Source: UBA3064 sp016868095 (GTDB taxonomy: Bacteria; Pseudomonadota; Gammaproteobacteria; Burkholderiales; Burkholderiaceae_E). Taken from it: a DNA stretch of 46,215 nucleotides. The DNA lies in NCBI GenBank assembly GCA_041175665.1, contig JBEDEM010000013.1, positions 1-46,215 on the forward strand, written 5' to 3'. Position 1 is the stretch's first letter. Each line of letters begins with the position of its first letter. A model generated the notes under the pieces. The model saw only the letters and a program-made list of their open reading frames with translations, was not told the origin of the DNA and did not search any database. Shown here piece by piece: positions 24,750-32,325 of the stretch. A program made the position numbers and the translations under genes.

Positions 24750-25775
24750 ATGGAATCCGCAAGTCGACGAGGCGAACTGATCGAACTTTATCGCATGATG
24801 CTTCGGATTCGCGCATTTGAAGATGCTGCTGAAGCAGCAAGCCAGGGCGGTGTGGCTGCTTGGGGTCAAAAGACCTCGGCTGCGCCTGCCAAAGTTCGTG
24901 GCCCGCTTCATCTGTCGACCGGCCAGGAGGCGGTTGCTGCCGGTGTGTGCGCGAATCTCAGGCGTTCAGATCTGATCACCTCAACCCATCGCGGTCATGG
25001 CCATACGCTTGCGAAAGGTGCACATCCTTACCGGATGATGGCTGAGCTCTTTGGGCGCGCGGATGGCTATAACCACGGCAAGGGCGGGTCGATGCATATT
25101 GCGGATTTTTCGGTGGGCATGTTGGGTGCGAACGGCGTCGTTGCGGCAGGCATGCCCATCGCAGTGGGTGCTGCGCATGCGATCAAACTTCAGCACGGTG
25201 ATGATCGGATCGTTGCCTGTTTTTTTGGTGATGGGGCCATTAATCGCGGCCCGTTTTTGGAGACTTTCAATTGGGCTAAGGTTTATCAGCTTCCCGTTTT
25301 ATTTGTTTGTGAAGATAACGCCTACGCCGCCACAACGCGCTCTTCTTCGGTAACGGCAGGAGAGGGTGTCTGTGAACGAGCGCGAGGTATTGGTATTGAT
25401 GTTGAATCAATTGATGGTAACGACGTTGAGGCTGTTGACGACGCCGCGGCAAGGCTTACTGAGTCCATAAGAAGGGGCTTCGGTCCTTTGCTTTTACATG
25501 CAAGGACATATCGCTTTAAGGGGCACGTATCTGTGGATCCTGGTACTTATCGTGAGCAAGACGAAGTCGATCAAGCTATGTGCCATGACCCCATTATTTT
25601 GGCGATGCGAAAGCTTAGCGCTCAAGCTGTTCAGCAAGCGGTCCTCGACCAGATTAAGCAACAAGCCGATCAAGAGATGGCCGACGCGTTAGCAAGGGCC
25701 AACGAGGCAGCATGGCCGCTTGCCAGCGATGCCTACTTAGATGTTCAAACATCTGGAGCTGGTCAATGGTTCTAG
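24750..25775 (+). CDS. 2-oxoacid dehydrogenase E1 component, alpha subunit
   Basis: A 341-residue thiamine-diphosphate enzyme subunit of the pyruvate / acetoin / branched-chain type. ATG 24750 has AGAGGA 6 nt upstream; the frame is open 13 codons further but overlaps the divergent selD. Motifs: LYRMMLRIRAFEDAA, GPLHLSTGQEAVAAGVCANL, STHRGHGHTLAKGAHPYRMMAELFGRADGYNHGKGGSMHIAD and the ThDP motif GDGAINRGPFLETFNWAKVY...CEDNAYA, where the common NQGxFHEALN is altered to NRGPFLETFN. Followed by the beta subunit; no E2 or E3 gene is nearby. Confidence 0.88.
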   Translation: MESASRRGELIELYRMMLRIRAFEDAAEAASQGGVAAWGQKTSAAPAKVRGPLHLSTGQEAVAAGVCANLRRSDLITSTHRGHGHTLAKGAHPYRMMAELFGRADGYNHGKGGSMHIADFSVGMLGANGVVAAGMPIAVGAAHAIKLQHGDDRIVACFFGDGAINRGPFLETFNWAKVYQLPVLFVCEDNAYAATTRSSSVTAGEGVCERARGIGIDVESIDGNDVEAVDDAAARLTESIRRGFGPLLLHARTYRFKGHVSVDPGTYREQDEVDQAMCHDPIILAMRKLSAQAVQQAVLDQIKQQADQEMADALARANEAAWPLASDAYLDVQTSGAGQWF

Positions 25776-25791
25776 TATTTGGAGTAATATA

Positions 25792-26757
25792 ATGCCTTTA
25801 AGCCTTAGCTACGCGCAGGCTGCAGCGCTTGCGCTAAGCGAATCAATGGATCTCGACCCTCGTATTATTGCCCTTGGCGAGGATATCGGTCGCGGCGGCG
25901 TCTTTGCCCAGTACGCTGGCTTGCAGTCAAAGTTCGGTCCTGCTCGAATCATTGATACTCCAATCTCTGAAGCGACCATGATTGGCGCAGGGGTTGGTAT
26001 GGCATTGGCCGGTATGCGGCCTGTCGTTGAAATGCGGGTTGTTGATTTTGCGATTTGTGCTATGGACGAGATCGTAAATCAGGCTGCTAAGAATCGTTAT
26101 ATGTTTGGTGGTCAGGGCCGTGTGTCGATGCTGATGCGCTTACCGAATGGGATTTGGAACGGTTCAGCCGCACAGCACGCACAATCACTCGAGTCCTGGT
26201 TTGTGCACATTCCTGGATTAACCGTTCTTGCCCCATCAACCGCCTCGGACAATTACCATCTTTTCAAGGCGGCGCTCGCATCAGATGATCCCGTGGTCTA
26301 CATGGAGCATAAGGAGCTTTGGCAGCAATCGGGCTTGGTCGACATCGCCGAGACTTCGTTACAAGTTATTGGTGAGGCTGCAGTTTGCAGAAAGGGTAGC
26401 GATCTAACGATTGTTAGTTGGTCTGCCGCGATACCCCGATTAATGAGCCTTGTCGACGAGCTCAGCCTAAGTGGTCTTTCGATTGAACTGATCGATTTGA
26501 GAAGTCTTTGGCCTTGGGATCAAACGACCGTCCTTGAATCGGTCGAAAAGACTCGGCGTTGCTTGGTGGTCCATGAAGCGGTGCAAGTGGCAGGATTTGG
26601 AGCGGAAGTTGCTGCATTTGTTGCCGAGCATAGTGGCTTGCCCGTCGCACGCTGCGGCGCTCCCCGGATACCGGTCGGCTATGCACCACCGCTTGAAGCT
26701 GAGTCAGTACTAAGTCTCGAACGGGTGAGGGCAAAGATCGATCAGTTGCTGGCTTGA
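25792..26757 (+). CDS. 2-oxoacid dehydrogenase E1 component, beta subunit
   Basis: A 321-residue transketolase-like subunit. ATG 25792 follows GGAG by 8 nt, 16 nt after the alpha stop. Motifs: LGEDIGRGGVFAQYAGLQSKFGPARIIDTPISEATMIGAGVGMALAGMRPVVEM, AAKNRYMFGGQ, QHAQSLESWFVHIPGL, then the C-terminal domain with LIDLRSLWPWDQTTV and VVHEAVQVAGFGAEVAAFV. Forms a heterotetramer with the alpha subunit. The stop is only 4 nt from the stop of the convergent reductase gene. Confidence 0.9.
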   Translation: MPLSLSYAQAAALALSESMDLDPRIIALGEDIGRGGVFAQYAGLQSKFGPARIIDTPISEATMIGAGVGMALAGMRPVVEMRVVDFAICAMDEIVNQAAKNRYMFGGQGRVSMLMRLPNGIWNGSAAQHAQSLESWFVHIPGLTVLAPSTASDNYHLFKAALASDDPVVYMEHKELWQQSGLVDIAETSLQVIGEAAVCRKGSDLTIVSWSAAIPRLMSLVDELSLSGLSIELIDLRSLWPWDQTTVLESVEKTRRCLVVHEAVQVAGFGAEVAAFVAEHSGLPVARCGAPRIPVGYAPPLEAESVLSLERVRAKIDQLLA

Positions 26758-26761
26758 TTGG

Positions 26762-27745
26762 CTAGCTTATGCTAACGATAACTTTACCTCGTGGACGTCC
26801 TGTCTCCTGGCGTTGATGAGCTTTGGCGATTTCATCGAGCGGCCAACGACTGTCGATCCGATGCCAAAGCTGGCCAGCCGCTAGGCAGCTTTGCACGAAG
26901 GCGACTGCTTCTAACTTTCTAGATTCTGGAACCGAAAAAATACCTACACCGCATAGCCGGATGTTTCGATGCATAAATGCGGCCCAGTCGAGCGTGGGTG
27001 CAGGATTACTGGCTGTACCAAAACTTGCAATCGTGCCGTTTACAGCGGTAATGCGTGAGGCGATGTGCAAGTGAGCGCCGAGGTCCACGTCAACAACACA
27101 ACGCGCACCGCGACCATGGGTGAAATCGAGGGCCGCTTTGAGGAAGTCATCCCTTTCTGAATTGATAACAAGGTCTGCGCCTGCACGATGAGCATCTTCT
27201 TCCTTTTCGGCCTCACCACGTACTACTGCCAAGACGCGGGCGCCCATTATCTTTGCCAATTGGACGGCATAATTACAGACCACACCAGCTGCTCCTGTCA
27301 CGATGACTGCTTCGCCCTCTAAAGGGCCTGCAAGCATAAGTGAATGACAGGCGGTAAGGGCGGGCACGCCGAGGCATGCACCGACTTCGAAGTCCACCGC
27401 TTCGGGTAGGGTTATGGCGCGCGACTGATCAACGCAGACAAATTCCGCTGCGGTTCCACCTGCCTGTTGATGAAAGGCCTCCCAGACCCATACACGTTCA
27501 CCTAGACGTGAGAGGTCTACGCCTTGTCCGAGGGCAGCAATAACGCCTGCGCCATCGTATCCAGGGATCATCCTTTGGGTTGGCGCAGGACCTCGCTGGC
27601 CGGCTCTGCGTTTCCAGTCGGTCGGGTTGACGCCGTGGGATTTAAGACGTACCAGCACCTGCCCGGGCATCGGATCAGGTGTGGGGACCTCACCAACCTG
27701 CAAGACGTCGATCGATCCAGTTTCTAGATACCAAGCGGCTTTCAT
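26762..27745 (-). CDS. MDR-family NADPH:quinone/enoyl reductase
   Basis: A 327-residue zinc-independent medium-chain reductase of the quinone oxidoreductase type. N-terminal GroES-like domain: VGEVPTPDPMPGQVLVRLKSHGVNPTDWKRRAG and IPGYDGAGVIAALGQGVD. Nucleotide-binding domain: LGVPALTACHSLML, VTGAAGVVCNYAVQLAKIMGARVLAVV. The catalytic zinc Cys/His set of alcohol dehydrogenases is absent. Natural substrate unknown; uses a nicotinamide cofactor in the cytoplasm. Confidence 0.85.
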   Translation of the reverse strand: MKAAWYLETGSIDVLQVGEVPTPDPMPGQVLVRLKSHGVNPTDWKRRAGQRGPAPTQRMIPGYDGAGVIAALGQGVDLSRLGERVWVWEAFHQQAGGTAAEFVCVDQSRAITLPEAVDFEVGACLGVPALTACHSLMLAGPLEGEAVIVTGAAGVVCNYAVQLAKIMGARVLAVVRGEAEKEEDAHRAGADLVINSERDDFLKAALDFTHGRGARCVVDVDLGAHLHIASRITAVNGTIASFGTASNPAPTLDWAAFMHRNIRLCGVGIFSVPESRKLEAVAFVQSCLAAGQLWHRIDSRWPLDEIAKAHQRQETGRPRGKVIVSIS

Positions 27746-27847
27746 GGGGAAACACTTAGTTTATGGATTGGTCCATTAGCATGCCACAAATCAACGCAGT
27801 AGGGTAATCCCCATTTCCATACCGATCCAAGAAATATCCATGGAGTT

Positions 27848-28636
27848 TCACGCATCGTCAACTTGAGACTGATGATTCCACCACGCGAGGTCAGAATGGG
27901 CTCTGAGGTCAAGCTCAAAGGTCCAAGCCGAGCGATGCTGATGGGCAAGGTAATAATAGGTATTCGCAATTTCTGCAGGTAGGAGAAGGCCGTCGTGCTC
28001 GAGACCGCGCGATGTACGCAAGGCTTGAAAGCGCTCGGGACCGAGCATTTTTCCAAGCGTGTCGGGCGCATCAACGGCGCCGTCGATCACGATGTGGGCA
28101 ATATGAATGCCCTTAGGGGCAAATTGGGCGTTGAGCGATTGACACAGCATGCGCCTGCCACCCATAGCAGCGCTATGAGAATGTTGACCCGCGTTGCCAC
28201 GCATCGCGGCTGTTGCCGAAGTCACTATAAGCGTACCTCGGCCTCGTTGCTCCATGAATGGGAACAGTACTTTAGCTAGGCGGAAGAGGCCAAAGGTTGC
28301 GATGCGCCAGCCCAATTCAAACTGCTTGAGCGTGGTATTGGCAAGGCCACGATCGCCAATCTGGGCACCAAGATTAAAAACTGCGACAGTTATGGGTCCG
28401 ATATCGTTCTCAATCGAGCAAACAAGCTGCTCGATACTTCCTTCTTCGGCAGCGTTCAGTATAAAACCTGTCGATGTTCCGCCATCACGTTTAATGTCAT
28501 CAACCAAACTATCTAAGCCTGGCCTGTCACTTCGCCTTGCAAGGCATGCATGAAAGCCCTCTTGAGCAAACCGCTTGGCTACATGCCCGCCAATGCCGGC
28601 ACCAGCCCCAAGGATTAAACAGACTGGCTTGGTCAT
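27848..28636 (-). CDS. SDR-fold protein lacking the catalytic Tyr and Lys
   Basis: A 262-residue Rossmann protein. ATG 28636 has GAGGAG upstream. The dinucleotide motif GAGAGIGGHVAKRF (residues 10-23) is intact, and the NNAG motif is changed to FNLG. Ser140 (VTSATAA) is kept, but the YxxxK positions 13 and 17 residues later are Ser153 and Ala157 (HSHSAAMGG), so classical SDR catalysis is not expected. The frame is otherwise full length and undamaged, which argues against a recent pseudogene. Divergent from the nitronate monooxygenase gene. Role unknown: possibly a non-classical SDR subfamily. Confidence 0.82.
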   Translation of the reverse strand: MTKPVCLILGAGAGIGGHVAKRFAQEGFHACLARRSDRPGLDSLVDDIKRDGGTSTGFILNAAEEGSIEQLVCSIENDIGPITVAVFNLGAQIGDRGLANTTLKQFELGWRIATFGLFRLAKVLFPFMEQRGRGTLIVTSATAAMRGNAGQHSHSAAMGGRRMLCQSLNAQFAPKGIHIAHIVIDGAVDAPDTLGKMLGPERFQALRTSRGLEHDGLLLPAEIANTYYYLAHQHRSAWTFELDLRAHSDLAWWNHQSQVDDA

Positions 28637-28769
28637 CAATGTCTCCTCGTTGATTGTTTGATCGGCCTGTCTTGCCATCATGATGTCAGGCTACTTGAGA
28701 AGGCCGCAAGCTTGCAATTATGGATCAGATGGCGTAGAAAAGTGGCTCGTTATAGGGGGTTCTAACGTT

Positions 28770-29747
28770 ATGAAAACAAAAATCACTGAATTGTTCGGGA
28801 TCCAACACCCGATTATTCAAGGTGGTATGCATTATGTTGGTTTTGCTGAGTTGGCTGCTGCAGTCAGCAATGCAGGGGGCTTAGGGATTATTACGGGTCT
28901 CACTCAAAAGACGCCCGAACTTCTTGCACATGAGATTGCAAAGTGTCGAGCGATGACCGATAAGCCCTTCGGTGTCAATCTCACTTTCCTGCCGACTGTA
29001 ACAAGCCCTGACTATCCTGGTTACATTAAGGCAATAATTGATGGTGGCGTCAGGGTTGTCGAGACAGCAGGCAATAATCCACAGAAGTGGCTGCCGATGA
29101 TGCAAGAAGCCGGCGTCAAGGTGATTCATAAGTGCACAAGCGTTCGCCACTCATTGAAAGCGCAGGCGATTGGTTGCGATGCTGTCAGTGTGGATGGATT
29201 TGAATGTGGCGGTCATCCAGGTGAAGACGATGTTCCTAATTTTATATTGCTTCCTCGTGCGGCCGACGAGCTGAAGATTCCATTCGTGGCAAGTGGTGGT
29301 ATGGCTGATGGACGCAGTTTGGTGGCAGCCCTTGCTCTTGGTGCCGACGGTATAAATATGGGTACACGTTTTATAGCTACACAAGAGGCACCCGTCCACC
29401 AACATGTTAAGGAAGCCATTCTTGCGGCGAGTGAACTCGACACCCGCCTGGTGATGCGGCCATTGCGCAATACCGAGCGTGTATTAAATAACGCTGCAGT
29501 TGAACGATTGCTTGAGAAGGAACGATCGCTTGGGGCGGGACTCAAGTTTGAGGACATCATTGATGAGGTCGCTGGGGTGTATCCCAAGATCATGCTCGAT
29601 GGTGCCATGGACGCCGGCGCATGGAGTTGCGGCATGGTTGCTGGATTGATCCATGATATCCCCACGGTCAAAGCATTGATCGATCGTATGATGGCTGAGG
29701 CTGAGTCGATCATTAGCCGGCGGCTTGCAGGCATGCAGACATCTTGA
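28770..29747 (+). CDS. Nitronate monooxygenase / NAD(P)H-dependent flavin oxidoreductase
   Basis: A 325-residue FMN protein of the 2-nitropropane dioxygenase family. ATG 28770 is preceded by AGGGGG about 10 nt upstream. Motifs: TELFGIQHPIIQGGMHYVGFAELAAAVSNAGGLGIITG, FGVNLTFLP, DAVSVDGFECGGHPGEDD, PFVASGGMADGRSLVAALALGADGINMGTRFIAT (phosphate-binding FMN loop). Oxidises nitronates, or acts as a flavin reductase, in the cytoplasm. Transcribed divergently from the SDR gene. Confidence 0.88.
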   Translation: MKTKITELFGIQHPIIQGGMHYVGFAELAAAVSNAGGLGIITGLTQKTPELLAHEIAKCRAMTDKPFGVNLTFLPTVTSPDYPGYIKAIIDGGVRVVETAGNNPQKWLPMMQEAGVKVIHKCTSVRHSLKAQAIGCDAVSVDGFECGGHPGEDDVPNFILLPRAADELKIPFVASGGMADGRSLVAALALGADGINMGTRFIATQEAPVHQHVKEAILAASELDTRLVMRPLRNTERVLNNAAVERLLEKERSLGAGLKFEDIIDEVAGVYPKIMLDGAMDAGAWSCGMVAGLIHDIPTVKALIDRMMAEAESIISRRLAGMQTS

Positions 29748-29796
29748 TGCCCTGACTGAGGGTTTATGCAGATGACTACTTAACATCAAGGCCATC

Positions 29797-30666
29797 ATGA
29801 ATACAAATTTTGAATACATCGTCGAGTCGGCTTGGTTAGCAGAACACCTTGACGACCCGAACGTCGTCGTCCTTGACACCACCACTCATCTCCTACCACG
29901 CCAAGATAAGCCCTACGATATTGTTTCTGGAAGGTCGGATTTTGAAGCTGCGCATATTCCTGGGGCACAGTTTGTCGATCTCGATATGGAGCTCTCGGAT
30001 CCGAATCAGCCGGCACATCTGCGCTTCATGCTCCCAAGCATGCAGGTGTTTGCTCAAGTCATGAGTCGACTTGGCATTACGAACCAAACGCATGTTGTGT
30101 GCTACGCGACGGCAAACCATTGGTGGGCCACAAGGATGTGGTGGATGCTCAGGGTCTTTGGTCACGATAAGGCTTCAGTTCTCAATGGTGGCTTTCAGAA
30201 GTGGTCGCGAGAAGGGCGGGCCATCGCTGTTGGGCAAAGCAAGCCTCGGGCAGCATCGTCCTTTGAACCTGCCTTTCGAGCCGAATTGGTGGCGAATAAA
30301 GCGGACGTATTTGCAGCGATCGATGACCAAGGTATTTGCACGATCAATGCTTTGCGCCCGGAGCAGCATCGAGGTGAGCCTGGTGGCTCCAATTATGGCA
30401 GGCCAGGCCATATTGCAGGCAGCGTAAATATTGCTGCGATTCATATCGTCGATGAAAACAATGTGTTCAAGCCGCTTCATGAGTTACGCACGATGTTCGC
30501 CCAAGCACTTGCAAGCGATCGAGTCATCACTTATTGCGGCGGTGGGATCGCCGCCTCGAGTGATGCGCTGATATTGACCATCCTTGGACACCCGGATGTC
30601 AGGATTTACGATGCTTCGCTATCAGAGTGGGCTCGCGATAAAAGCCTGCCGATGGAGACGGCGTGA
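29797..30666 (+). CDS. Two-domain sulfurtransferase (SseA/thiosulfate sulfurtransferase type)
   Basis: A 289-residue tandem rhodanese. The first, catalytically silent domain covers about 8-140 (VVVLDTTTHLLPRQ, GRSDFEAAHIPGAQFVDLD, VLNGGFQKWSREG); the second about 165-285 with active-site loop TYCGGGIAAS (Cys247) and GRPGHIAGSVNI. AAGG lies 7 nt before the ATG. Transfers sulfane sulfur from thiosulfate or mercaptopyruvate to an acceptor. A GNAT gene follows after 7 nt. Confidence 0.88.
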   Translation: MNTNFEYIVESAWLAEHLDDPNVVVLDTTTHLLPRQDKPYDIVSGRSDFEAAHIPGAQFVDLDMELSDPNQPAHLRFMLPSMQVFAQVMSRLGITNQTHVVCYATANHWWATRMWWMLRVFGHDKASVLNGGFQKWSREGRAIAVGQSKPRAASSFEPAFRAELVANKADVFAAIDDQGICTINALRPEQHRGEPGGSNYGRPGHIAGSVNIAAIHIVDENNVFKPLHELRTMFAQALASDRVITYCGGGIAASSDALILTILGHPDVRIYDASLSEWARDKSLPMETA

Positions 30667-30673
30667 CCGTATT

Positions 30674-31135
30674 ATGACGATCGCTATAGACGACCCAGCA
30701 AAGCCCGACGTGTATGCATTGCTTCAAGAGCATTTGCAAAGTATGTTTGCGCTTTCACCCCCAGAGAGCGTACACGCTCTCGATGTTTCCGCATTGAAGC
30801 AAGATGGTATTAGCTTTTGGACCATTCGCGATGGTAGCCAGCTCCTAGGCTGTGGTGCATTGAAGACCTTAAGCGCAGAACATGGTGAGATTAAGTCAAT
30901 GCGAACGGCCACAAACTATCGTCGACGAGGTGCGGGGCGCGCGTTGCTGGTGCACATCATTCACGAGGCAAAGAGCAGGGGGTTCATAAGACTTAGCCTT
31001 GAGACTGGAACAGCTCAAAGTTTTATACCAGCGCAAAGGCTGTATGCCTCGGCAGGTTTTCTCGAGTGTGGACCCTTTGGTGACTATAAGGTCGATCCCC
31101 ATAGTTTATTCATGACGCTCGACTTATCGTCATAG
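30674..31135 (+). CDS. GNAT-family N-acetyltransferase
   Basis: A 153-residue acetyltransferase. ATG 30674 (MTIAIDDPAKPDVYALLQEHL) gives the family length; an in-frame start 30 codons earlier lies inside the preceding gene. Motif A: GEIKSMRTATNYRRRGAGRALLVHIIHEAKSRGF, with RRRGAG binding acetyl-CoA. Motif B: SFIPAQRLYASAGFLECGPFGDY. Follows the sulfurtransferase closely, so the two are likely co-transcribed. Target unknown. Confidence 0.88.
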   Translation: MTIAIDDPAKPDVYALLQEHLQSMFALSPPESVHALDVSALKQDGISFWTIRDGSQLLGCGALKTLSAEHGEIKSMRTATNYRRRGAGRALLVHIIHEAKSRGFIRLSLETGTAQSFIPAQRLYASAGFLECGPFGDYKVDPHSLFMTLDLSS

Positions 31136-31146
31136 GAATTTAATGT

Positions 31147-31509
31147 ATGTCTGATTTTGCAGGACAACTCGAACGATTAGAAGCGCTTTATCAACGCGGA
31201 GCACTAAGCGCAAGCGAATTTGAACAGGCCAAGGCTACCTTACTCAGAATCATGGATCAGCCAAGGTCCGAGTCACCTCATGTTCATGGCATTTCTCTTG
31301 AGCCTGGCCATAGCTTAAGTAAGCTTCGACGGCTTAAGCGAGATCACTGGCTCGGTGGCATTTGTACGGGTCTGGCGATGGCAACAGCTACCGAGTCCTG
31401 GCTCTGGCGCATTATTTTTATATTCATAACGCTGTTTGGCGGTTTTGGCGTTGTCATTTATATAGCCATGTGGTTGCTTGTTCCTGAAAAGGATGCGACT
31501 AATGTTTAA
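31147..31509 (+). CDS. SHOCT + PspC domain membrane protein
   Basis: A 120-residue protein. Residues about 7-34 form a SHOCT-like helix pair (LERLEALYQRGALSASEFEQAKATLL). Residues about 58-115 form a PspC domain: LKRDHWLGGICTGLAMATATESWLWRIIFIFITLFGGFGVVIYIAMWLLVPE, with one or two membrane segments. AGGA precedes the ATG by about 9 nt. PspC domains are linked to envelope stress sensing; function here is inferred only. Confidence 0.85.
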   Translation: MSDFAGQLERLEALYQRGALSASEFEQAKATLLRIMDQPRSESPHVHGISLEPGHSLSKLRRLKRDHWLGGICTGLAMATATESWLWRIIFIFITLFGGFGVVIYIAMWLLVPEKDATNV

Positions 31510-31579
31510 GTCGCGCCGCAATAATCAGGGATTACCCTTACGATGAGCTACTTAGCTCGCTAAACTAGGGAGAAACTCG

Positions 31580-31858
31580 ATGACGACAAAGCATGAGCAC
31601 GACGTGCACCACAAAGCAGCAGGGCATCATCGCAAAGCAGCCCATCACTTTGAAGCAGCCGCTAAGCACCAACTTGCAGCGGCCGATGCCGATGATCATG
31701 ATGATGAAATCAAAGCAGCGCACCACGCATATTTAGCCTATGGGCATCAGATTCAGGCGATTCACTATGCTGAAATGGCTGCAAAAGAAGATGAATCGGT
31801 AGACCACGCAGATGTCGATCACGGCGATTCAGACCATGTCAAAAAGTTGCACGAGTAA
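31580..31858 (+). CDS. Histidine/alanine-rich small protein
   Basis: A 92-residue protein with 18 histidines and many alanines (MTTKHEHDVHHKAAGHHRKAAHH... start). The pattern HHxxAAxHHxxAA predicts a long amphipathic helix with His pairs on one face (residues 10-62), followed by an acidic His/Asp tail (DHADVDHGDSDH). AGGGAG lies about 7 nt upstream. No signal peptide. I recall similar short Ala/His-rich proteins from betaproteobacteria but no established function. Metal binding is plausible. Ends before a strong hairpin terminator. Confidence 0.7.
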   Translation: MTTKHEHDVHHKAAGHHRKAAHHFEAAAKHQLAAADADDHDDEIKAAHHAYLAYGHQIQAIHYAEMAAKEDESVDHADVDHGDSDHVKKLHE

Positions 31859-31878
31859 TTGTTAGCAAGGTAGGGTAG

Positions 31879-31895
31879 TGGCAAATACTTTGCCA
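31879..31895. repeat. Perfect 7-bp hairpin after the histidine-rich gene
   Basis: TGGCAAA, three-base loop TAC, TTTGCCA. It lies 20 nt after the stop codon and 12 nt before the larger terminator stem. It could protect the 3' end of the mRNA. Confidence 0.6.
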
Positions 31896-31906
31896 ACCTT
31901 CGAGTA

Positions 31907-31944
31907 GGTAGCCCCGTCGGTCTTAGCCGGGGCTGCCTTTTGTT
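31907..31944 (+). terminator. Rho-independent terminator
   Basis: A 10-bp GC-rich stem, GGTAGCCCCG (31907-31916) with CGGGGCTGCC (31928-31937), 11-base loop, one G-U pair, followed by TTTTGTT. It terminates the rightward run ending in the histidine-rich gene. Confidence 0.88.
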
Positions 31945-31968
31945 CCCGCACCTACCATACGCAAAGTG

Positions 31969-32289
31969 ATGCGACTAATTTCGTTGAAGCAATTTCTGTA
32001 TCTGCTTCGACCCACACGGATTGGCATGTTGACTCAAGGTCCAACGCCGTTCGAAAAGGACGTAATTTCTCGACACTTTTCATACCTATCCGATCTCACT
32101 GACAAAGGTGTGATGATTCTTGTGGGAAGAACTCAAAACAACGATGAATCCACGATAGGGATCGCTATTTTTGAAGCCGTTGATGAGTCGGCTGCAAGAA
32201 CCCTCATGCAGAACGATCCGGCGGTTGCAGAGGGTGTCATGACCGCTGAATTGTTTCCCTACCAAGTTGCCTTGATGCGAAAATCATGA
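31969..32289 (+). CDS. YciI-family protein
   Basis: A 106-residue protein of the YCII family (ferredoxin-like alpha-beta fold). Seen: LKQFLYLLRPTRIGMLTQGPTPFEKDVISRHFSYLSDLTDKGVMILVGRT, then IFEAVDESAARTLMQNDPAVAEGVMTAELFPYQVALM, the family pattern of a His-Asp pair and the DPxxxxGxxxxE..P end. ATG 31969 follows a GTG at 31966. Enzymatic role unproven. Last gene before the change in base composition. Confidence 0.8.
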   Translation: MRLISLKQFLYLLRPTRIGMLTQGPTPFEKDVISRHFSYLSDLTDKGVMILVGRTQNNDESTIGIAIFEAVDESAARTLMQNDPAVAEGVMTAELFPYQVALMRKS

Positions 32290-32325
32290 AATCCCGGCAG
32301 TCTGCGTTGCGCCCAGCCCGCCAGC

